A stretch of 11,673 nt of DNA. Source: Bacteroidota bacterium. Its GTDB lineage: Bacteria; Bacteroidota; Bacteroidia; Bacteroidales; Prolixibacteraceae. Positions 7,628 to 11,673 of the stretch are shown here, in pieces. Every line of letters starts with the position of its first letter. Position 1 is the stretch's first letter. The notes under the pieces are model-generated. The model saw only the letters and a list, made by a program, of their open reading frames with translations. It was not told the origin of the DNA and did not search any database. The stretch spans positions 1-11,673 of the forward strand of contig JAUZOB010000080.1 in assembly GCA_030706665.1 (NCBI GenBank). Reading direction: 5' to 3'. The translations under genes were made by a program, and so were the position numbers.

Positions 7628-8182
7628 TTATTCCTGATATGGATTCAGATGCGACATCTTACCACACTTACACCAATGATTCACTAATTCATCAACCTTT
7701 TCGGTAGTAAGATTTTCATGGTATTCTGTCCCGACTTTCATCACCGGGGCTGTACCGCAAGCCGCAAGGCACTCTACAGCTCTTAGCGTAAACTTGCCGT
7801 CGGGAGTAGTCTCGCCTACTTTAATATTAAACTTCTTTTCCAAATGCTTAATAATCTCTCCGGCTCCATTCAACATACAAGGCCCGGTCTGACAAACCTC
7901 AATCACACATTCTCCGACAGGCTCAAGATTAAACATAGAATAAAAAGTAGCGACTTCATATACTTCAATCGGAAGCAGATGAAGAAGATCGGCCACATAG
8001 TCCATAACTTCCGGACTTAACCAACCGCCAAATTCTGCTTGAGCAATATGAAGAATAGGCAAAAGAGCCGAGCGTTCTTTTCCTTCGGGATATCTTTTAA
8101 TGATCTTATTTACCAGTTCTAACGAATCCGGGGAAAAGCTTATAGTTGTATTTTTCTGTTCCATACCAGATAGATTATGCAT
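7628..8182 (-). CDS. nuoE: NADH-quinone oxidoreductase subunit E (2Fe-2S)
   Basis: This thioredoxin-fold subunit partners NuoF and holds cluster N1a. The ligands are C97-x4-C102 in EVCQTGPC and C138-x3-C142 in VECLAACG, the family spacing. The N-terminal helical domain (about residues 20-85) contains ILHIAQAEFGGWLSPEVM and VYEVATFYSMF, both typical. I start at the ATG at 8182, giving 184 residues, because AGGAG lies 6 nt upstream, an unusually clear ribosome site for this operon. That ATG overlaps the nuoD end in ATGCATAA. The frame remains open to an ATG at 8203 without such a site, and another ATG at 8164 would avoid the overlap. The C-terminal tail carries an additional Cys-Lys-Cys (171-173) not needed for N1a. 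Confidence 0.95.
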   Translation of the reverse strand: MHNLSGMEQKNTTISFSPDSLELVNKIIKRYPEGKERSALLPILHIAQAEFGGWLSPEVMDYVADLLHLLPIEVYEVATFYSMFNLEPVGECVIEVCQTGPCMLNGAGEIIKHLEKKFNIKVGETTPDGKFTLRAVECLAACGTAPVMKVGTEYHENLTTEKVDELVNHWCKCGKMSHLNPYQE

Positions 8183-9407
8183 CAAGTTCTCCTGCAATAA
8201 CATTAAGACTACTCATAGTAACAATCGCATCCGAAAGCAATCCTCCTTTTATCATTTCGGGGTAAGCCTGATAATAGACAAAGCAAGGGCGACGGAAATG
8301 CAAACGATAAGGAGAACGTCCTCCGTCACTGACTAAGTAAAAGCCAAGTTCACCGTTTGCTGCTTCGATGCAATGATAAATCTCTTTTACAGGGATCGGA
8401 TTTTCCCCCATTACCTGTTTGAAATGGTAAATGAGAGCCTCCATATTATTGTAAACTTTCTCTTTAGGAGGGAGTACATATTCAGGTACATCCACCTGGA
8501 AAGTTTCTTTATCTTCAATTTTATCCAGTTTCTCTATGGCCTGACGGATGATGCTCAAACTTTGCCACATCTCTTCCTGACGAACCATAAAGCGATCGTA
8601 AGTATCACCCTGAGTCCCTACCGGTACAATGAATTCGAAATCTTCGTATGAACTATAAGGATTCATAACGCGAACGTCATAGTCAATTCCGGCAGCACGC
8701 AGATTCGGTCCTGTTAAGCCAAAATTGAGTGCCTTTTCCTCAGAAATAGGACCGGTACCAATAGTACGATCCATAAAGATCCGGTTACGCATCAACAAAT
8801 TCTCGAACTCTTTGAGCATTGGTGGATAATCTTTCATAAAGCGATCCACTTTGGCCCAGGCCCGATCACTGAAATTTCTTTCAAATCCGCCGATCCTGCC
8901 AATATTCGTAGTCAATCTGGCTCCACAGACCTCTTCAAAGATTTCATAGATCCATTCCCGAGCCTGGAAAATATAAGTAAATGGAGTGAGTGCTCCGCAA
9001 TCCACGCCAATTACGCTATTACAAACCAAATGATCCGCGATACGGGCAAGCTCCATTATTATAACTCTAAGATATTCTATCCTTTTGGGCAATTCGATAT
9101 CCAAAAGTTTTTCAACAGTCATATGCCATCCCATGTTATTCAATGGGGATGAGCAATAATTCAGACGGTCGGTTAATGGAGTAATCTGATAAAAGGCCCG
9201 ATGTTCGGCTATCTTTTCAAATGCACGGTGAATGTATCCTACAGTTTGTTGTGAATCAAGGATGATCTCGCCATCCATGGTTAATATATTCTGAAAGATA
9301 CCGTGAGTTGCCGGATGAGTAGGCCCAAGATTCAATGTATTGTACTCACGCTGTTCTTCCGGAGCAATATCTTTGGGATTAATCTTATTTTTAAAATCGT
9401 TATCCAT
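8175..9407 (-). CDS. nuoD: NADH-quinone oxidoreductase subunit D (quinone site, 49 kDa-type)
   Basis: This subunit is related to the large subunit of NiFe hydrogenase and, with NuoB, forms the quinone reduction site. The 410 residues match a stand-alone NuoD, not a NuoCD fusion. The quinone-site loop LGPTHPATHG (residues 27-36) gives His31 and His35. Tyr84 in DRLNYCSS is 49 residues after His35, the same spacing as His38 to Tyr87 in Thermus. Other family blocks are HLVCNSVIGVDCGALTPF, TNIGRIGGFERNF, RTIGTGPIS and the end region GELGFYLVSDGGRSPYRLHFR. It finishes with AGELDA and overlaps the nuoE start by 8 nt. It follows nuoC after 23 nt, without an obvious Shine-Dalgarno. Confidence 0.98.
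   Translation of the reverse strand: MDNDFKNKINPKDIAPEEQREYNTLNLGPTHPATHGIFQNILTMDGEIILDSQQTVGYIHRAFEKIAEHRAFYQITPLTDRLNYCSSPLNNMGWHMTVEKLLDIELPKRIEYLRVIIMELARIADHLVCNSVIGVDCGALTPFTYIFQAREWIYEIFEEVCGARLTTNIGRIGGFERNFSDRAWAKVDRFMKDYPPMLKEFENLLMRNRIFMDRTIGTGPISEEKALNFGLTGPNLRAAGIDYDVRVMNPYSSYEDFEFIVPVGTQGDTYDRFMVRQEEMWQSLSIIRQAIEKLDKIEDKETFQVDVPEYVLPPKEKVYNNMEALIYHFKQVMGENPIPVKEIYHCIEAANGELGFYLVSDGGRSPYRLHFRRPCFVYYQAYPEMIKGGLLSDAIVTMSSLNVIAGELDA
8183..8193 (-). promoter_or_regulatory. Ribosome binding site that decides the nuoE start
   Basis: On the minus strand the end of nuoD contains AGGAG (8193-8189), then AACTTG, then the ATG at 8182. This is the best match to a Shine-Dalgarno among the starts in this operon and favours 8182 over the ATGs at 8203 and 8164. 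It lies inside nuoD, so ribosomes finishing nuoD could be reused for nuoE. Confidence 0.65.
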
Positions 9408-9430
9408 TTCGATCTGAGATTGAAAGCAGG

Positions 9431-9943
9431 TTATCGTCCAAACATTTTATCGTCTTTGTCTTCTCTGGTATCATCCTCCAGCGGATATTCCTTTCTCATC
9501 GGGAAATAATCCATATCCTCCATATTGAGAATACGTTTAAGATTCGGATGGCCTTCAAATATGATTCCGAAGAAATCAAAGGTTTCACGTTCCATCCAGT
9601 TTGCAGCAGCAAAGACAGTGGTCGCAGTAGGGAATACCGGATCGTCAGCCGGAGCGAATGATTTCACCCTGATGCGAAGATTTTGGGTAAAGCTATGCAA
9701 ATGATAAATTACACCGAATGGCAGCTCTGCTTCAGGATATTGAATCCCACACAAATCAGTCAGAAATCTGAATTGCAAAGATTCATCCTCATAAAGAAAC
9801 TTTAGTAAAGCAGTGATAATTTCTCTTTTCACAGTATATACCGGCATATCATCTGCTATTTCAGCCGATAAGATCGCTTCCCCAAACTGTGTGGTCAGCT
9901 TTTCACTTACCCTGGCAACCAGGTCTTGGTCTACTTTAAACAT
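9431..9943 (-). CDS. nuoC: NADH-quinone oxidoreductase subunit C (30 kDa-type)
   Basis: This peripheral-arm subunit has no cofactor of its own and supports NuoD at the quinone site. The 170 residues fit a separate NuoC. The family signature WMERETFDFFGIIFEGHP begins at residue 116 and continues into NLKRILNMEDMDYFPMRKEYP, ending near residue 154. The N-terminal half contains the usual alpha/beta pattern, with FRFLTDLCGIQYP and the strand GVIYHLHSF. It starts inside the nuoB stop codon (TAATG, 1-nt overlap), which suggests coupled translation. The acidic and basic C-terminal tail after residue 155 is variable in this family. Confidence 0.97.
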   Translation of the reverse strand: MFKVDQDLVARVSEKLTTQFGEAILSAEIADDMPVYTVKREIITALLKFLYEDESLQFRFLTDLCGIQYPEAELPFGVIYHLHSFTQNLRIRVKSFAPADDPVFPTATTVFAAANWMERETFDFFGIIFEGHPNLKRILNMEDMDYFPMRKEYPLEDDTREDKDDKMFGR

Positions 9944-10497
9944 TATTTAATACCGTATTTAGAAAGCAATTCTTGATATTCAGGTAAATTACGTCGTCTG
10001 AGAGATTCATTATGAGCCAATTCCTGGATCTTCATGGCTCCGTCAATAATCTGTTCAGGACGAGGAGGACAACCGGGAACATATACATCAACCGGAATAA
10101 TCCTGTCAATTCCCTGTAATACGCTATAAGTATCGAATATTCCACCACTCGAGGCGCAAGCGCCAATTGCCATTACCCATCTCGGTTCTGCCATTTGCAG
10201 ATAAACCTCCTTCAATACCGGTCCCAATTTTTTAGAAATTGTCCCCATGACCATTAACATATCACTTTGACGCGGAGAGAAACTCAAACGCTCCATACCG
10301 AAACGCCCCAAATCATAATGAGCAGCCATGGTTGCCATGAACTCAATTCCACAGCATGATGTTGCAAAAGGAAGTGGCCATAACGAGTTTTTCCGAGCCA
10401 ACCCGATTATTCTGTCTAACCGCGTTGTCATGTACCCTTTTCCTACAGAATCATCTGGCATATAAATCGGACTATTATTATTATCTGTTTTGGACAT
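9943..10497 (-). CDS. nuoB: NADH-quinone oxidoreductase subunit B (cluster N2)
   Basis: This subunit holds N2, the last iron-sulfur cluster before quinone, and contacts NuoD and NuoH. The four ligands are all present: adjacent C48 and C49 in FATSCCGIEFMA, C114 in IGACASSGG and C143 in YVPGCPPRPE. Their spacing equals that of Thermus Nqo6 (C45, C46, C111, C140). Other conserved blocks are DLGRFGMERL and SPRQSDMLMVMGTISKK. The 184 residues are normal. The ATG is preceded by an A-rich tract rather than a Shine-Dalgarno, as is common in Bacteroidota, and lies 38 nt after nuoA. The stop codon is shared with the nuoC start. Confidence 0.98.
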   Translation of the reverse strand: MSKTDNNNSPIYMPDDSVGKGYMTTRLDRIIGLARKNSLWPLPFATSCCGIEFMATMAAHYDLGRFGMERLSFSPRQSDMLMVMGTISKKLGPVLKEVYLQMAEPRWVMAIGACASSGGIFDTYSVLQGIDRIIPVDVYVPGCPPRPEQIIDGAMKIQELAHNESLRRRNLPEYQELLSKYGIK

Positions 10498-10535
10498 CTT
10501 TTATCTTTTTATCCAGGTGATATACTTGAATATTC

Positions 10536-10925
10536 TTATTCCTCTCTTTTCTGCCAATTAAAAGCTCCTTTCAACAAGACATATAAAAATCCTGCCAAAA
10601 GGATAATCGTGAAAACCATCATCTCCCAAAATCCGAATGCTCCCAAGGTTCTGAAATTTACAGCCCATGGATACATAAAGATCACTTCGACATCAAACAA
10701 AACAAATAGGATTGCAATTAAAAAATACTTCACAGAATAAGGTCTGCGGGCATTCCCTACTTGTTCGATTCCACATTCGAAATTCTTTAATTTCTCTTCA
10801 GTCTTACGTTTTGGTCCAAGCAGATTAGATGCGATTATAACAACTACGACAAATGCGAGAGCGACCACTGCCTGGATAGCAACAGGAATATAATCCTGCG
10901 GAGTACTGATGACAAGTGTTTGCAT
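10536..10925 (-). CDS. nuoA: NADH-quinone oxidoreductase subunit A
   Basis: This three-helix membrane subunit lies beside NuoH and NuoJ and is the first gene of the operon. The 129 residues are usual. It contains the conserved cysteine loop FECGIEQVGNARRPYSVKYF (residues 49-68, Cys51) and the second helix FVLFDVEVIFMYPWAV, with membrane acids Asp78 and Glu80 matching Asp79 and Glu81 of E. coli. Three hydrophobic stretches span about residues 12-35, 66-89 and 98-119. The ATG at 10925-10923 has no Shine-Dalgarno; the upstream 20 nt are A and T rich. A predicted promoter lies about 70 nt upstream. Confidence 0.97.
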   Translation of the reverse strand: MQTLVISTPQDYIPVAIQAVVALAFVVVVIIASNLLGPKRKTEEKLKNFECGIEQVGNARRPYSVKYFLIAILFVLFDVEVIFMYPWAVNFRTLGAFGFWEMMVFTIILLAGFLYVLLKGAFNWQKREE

Positions 10926-10995
10926 AATTATATTTTCACTTCAATATTTTTCAATTCTTCATAAAAACACGATACGATTCCGCGAGCGTGGATTA

Positions 10996-11003
10996 CAAAT
11001 ATA
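10996..11003 (-). promoter_or_regulatory. Predicted Bacteroidota-type -7 box for the nuo operon
   Basis: The minus strand reads TATATTTG here, an exact match to the TAnnTTTG element used by the primary sigma factor of Bacteroidota. It is the only full match on this strand that I found between nuoA and the maf terminator. Transcription would begin near 10989, giving a leader of about 65 nt. The -33 TTTG element is not evident 19-21 nt further upstream, where the sequence is CATTCTCTTAA, so strength is uncertain. Confidence 0.5.
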
Positions 11004-11320
11004 CTTTAAATGCTATTTTTTTAAGAGAATGTTACCTTAGATTTAACAAACAATTGTTGTGAGTTTTAGCCAAAACATTTTACGTAATTAACACACATCA
11101 ATTATTTACGCTTACTATTCATTATGATTCGAATATCAAAACCTATTTATTCTAAAACCAATAAATGGCTCATTTATCTTTAGCTAAAAAACTTACGCAT
11201 TTTTTTCAAAGAAAAAACAATGAGCAGATTTGACAAAGCAATCGATTGTGTAAAAAAACAACAAACACATCCATTTGTATTATTTATGATCATCGTGTCT
11301 CATTAATCCTTCATATTTAT
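11004..11320. other. AT-rich intergenic spacer without a supported gene
   Basis: I see no convincing gene here on either strand. The sequence is strongly AT-rich with runs of A or T. It holds several short perfect dyads: AACAATTGTT (11049-11058), TTACGTAA (11080-11087), ATTCGAAT (11127-11134), ATAAATG-GCT-CATTTAT (11161-11177) and CAATCGATTG (11239-11248). In sequence this AT-rich, dyads of 8-10 nt are expected by chance, so none is called an operator; the 7-3-7 inverted repeat is the least expected. Two plus-strand reading frames of 22 and 28 codons have no supporting signals. Confidence 0.6.
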
Positions 11321-11354
11321 AAAAACAGGGTGCACATAATTATGTAACACCCTG
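11321..11354 (-). terminator. Intrinsic terminator downstream of maf
   Basis: On the minus strand CAGGGTG (11354-11348) pairs with CACCCTG (11332-11326). Inside this stem a perfect 12-nt palindrome, ACATAATTATGT (11345-11334), extends the helix with a tetraloop. Five T residues (11325-11321) and an AT-rich tail follow immediately. The opposite strand has no T-run after the stem, so the terminator acts on minus-strand transcripts only. It would end the transcript coming from maf and insulate the nuo promoter about 320 nt further on. Confidence 0.85.
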
Positions 11355-11373
11355 CCTAGATATATATATTGAA

Positions 11374-11390
11374 GCCGGCCTCAGGCCGAC
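11374..11390 (-). repeat. GC-rich hairpin in the maf 3' region
   Basis: On the minus strand GTCGGCC-TGA-GGCCGGC forms a 7-bp stem with a 3-nt loop. One pair is a G-U wobble in minus-strand RNA but a C-A mismatch in plus-strand RNA, so the structure fits minus-strand transcripts better. No T-run follows; an alternating TA stretch separates it from the terminator at 11354. It may protect or process the maf mRNA end. It could also be a dispersed palindromic repeat, which one window cannot show. Confidence 0.5.
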
Positions 11391-11410
11391 CATGAATAGG
11401 AACAGACCGG

Positions 11411-11514
11411 AAATTGCTTCGCCCTAAATGAGCCGCTTAACCGAAAGACAATCATTTTTTGAAGAAAGATCCCCAAATGCGACTGCTTCAGGCATTCCCG
11501 TTCCATTCCTGAAT
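11411..11514 (-). pseudogene. Decayed duplicate of the maf 3' end
   Basis: Read on the minus strand from 11514, this begins with the same 13 nt (ATTCAGGAATGGA) found in the intact maf end at 11671-11659. Aligned without gaps the two agree at 39 of 54 nt. In the maf frame it gives IQEWNGNA-stop-SSRIWGSFF against IQEWIGYVGISRIEGSYF, with 11 of 18 residues identical. A run of six A then shifts the frame by one, after which LSVKRLI-stop matches MPVHRLCEE. The distance from the Ile codon to the Val codon is 73 nt here and 72 nt in maf. The in-frame TGA and the frameshift mean it cannot make a Maf domain. It lies 49 nt after the maf stop, before the terminator. The far boundary, near 11411, is approximate. 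Confidence 0.72.
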
Positions 11515-11563
11515 ATTTTTACGTTATTCTACAAAGAAGTATATCGTTTAAAAAGCGAAGAAA

Positions 11564-11673
11564 CTACATTTTGCTTAATTCCTCACAAAGCCTGTGAACA
11601 GGCATCCCTACGACATTAAAATAGGATCCTTCAATTCGGCTGATTCCGACATATCCGATCCATTCCTGAATTC
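11564..11673 (-). CDS. maf: Maf-family nucleotide pyrophosphatase, C-terminal end only
   Basis: The last 35 codons plus stop of a minus-strand gene enter the window from the right. The translation contains IQEWIGYVGISRIEGSYFNV followed by VGMPVHRLCEEL, the highly conserved C-terminal block of Maf (septum formation inhibitor-like) proteins, which hydrolyse non-canonical or modified nucleoside triphosphates, usually dTTP and UTP analogues. The catalytic residues lie upstream, outside the window, so the exact subgroup (YhdE-like or YceF-like) cannot be assigned. Its transcript should end at the terminator at 11354-11321. It runs in the same direction as nuo but is separated from it by about 640 bp, so it is a different transcription unit. 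Confidence 0.9.
   Translation of the reverse strand, partial: IQEWIGYVGISRIEGSYFNVVGMPVHRLCEELSKM

Noticed and set aside
11049..11248. Series of short perfect palindromes as possible operator sites
   Set aside because: At roughly 70% AT several 8-nt and about one 10-nt palindromes are expected in 300-400 bp by chance. They do not share a common sequence or spacing.
11165..11306. Two overlapping plus-strand frames of 22 (MAHLSLAKK...) and 28 (MSRFDKAID...) codons
   Set aside because: They sit in AT-rich spacer with no TAnnTTTG box, no clear ribosome site and no downstream plus-strand gene they could lead. They are consistent with chance.
11381..11506. 41-codon minus-strand reading frame beginning MERECLKQ
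   Set aside because: It lies in the maf relic in the wrong frame and ends inside the GC-rich hairpin. There is no properly spaced ribosome site, so it is explained as a by-product of decay.
11428..11619. 63-codon plus-strand reading frame
   Set aside because: It is antisense to both the intact maf end and the maf relic, and no promoter or family resemblance is visible.

Overview
The window is almost entirely one minus-strand operon encoding respiratory complex I (proton-pumping NADH:quinone oxidoreductase). Reading right to left, the order is canonical: nuoA, B, C, D, E, F, G, H, I, J, K, L, then the first 254 codons of nuoM, which runs off the left edge. nuoN is presumably just outside. The genes are tightly packed, with gaps of 4 to 72 bp and two short overlaps (nuoB/nuoC by 1 nt, nuoD/nuoE by 8 nt). 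No terminator-like hairpin was seen between them, so one transcript is likely.

The organism looks like a member of the Bacteroidota, probably Bacteroidales. Reasons: GC content of about 40%, A-rich and mostly Shine-Dalgarno-poor start regions, a single TAnnTTTG-type -7 box upstream of nuoA, and NuoM, NuoH and NuoG sequence variants that I associate with that phylum. As I recall, gut Bacteroides have a fused nuoCD and lack nuoEFG. This cluster has separate nuoC and nuoD plus an intact E-F-G NADH-input module, so it points to another Bacteroidales lineage. Genus is not determinable from sequence alone.

The proteins form three modules. NuoE, F and G oxidise NADH (FMN; clusters N1a, N3, N1b, N4 and N5). 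NuoB, C, D and I pass electrons to quinone, probably menaquinone (N2, N6a and N6b). NuoA, H, J, K, L and M are the membrane proton-pumping arm. Nearly all expected cofactor ligands and membrane charged residues are visible. The exception is NuoG: it is only 313 residues, lacks the large molybdopterin-like domain, and has a rearranged cysteine set where cluster N7 would sit.

The right end (about 10926-11673) is an AT-rich intergenic region followed by the last 35 codons of a maf-family nucleotide pyrophosphatase gene, also on the minus strand. Between maf and a clear minus-strand intrinsic terminator (11321-11354) lies a decayed second copy of the maf 3' end (about 11411-11514), with in-frame stops and a 1-nt frameshift. 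This relic is the least expected thing in the window. I see no defence system, mobile element, CRISPR array, tRNA or rRNA. Apart from the maf relic and the NuoG remodelling this is an ordinary housekeeping region.
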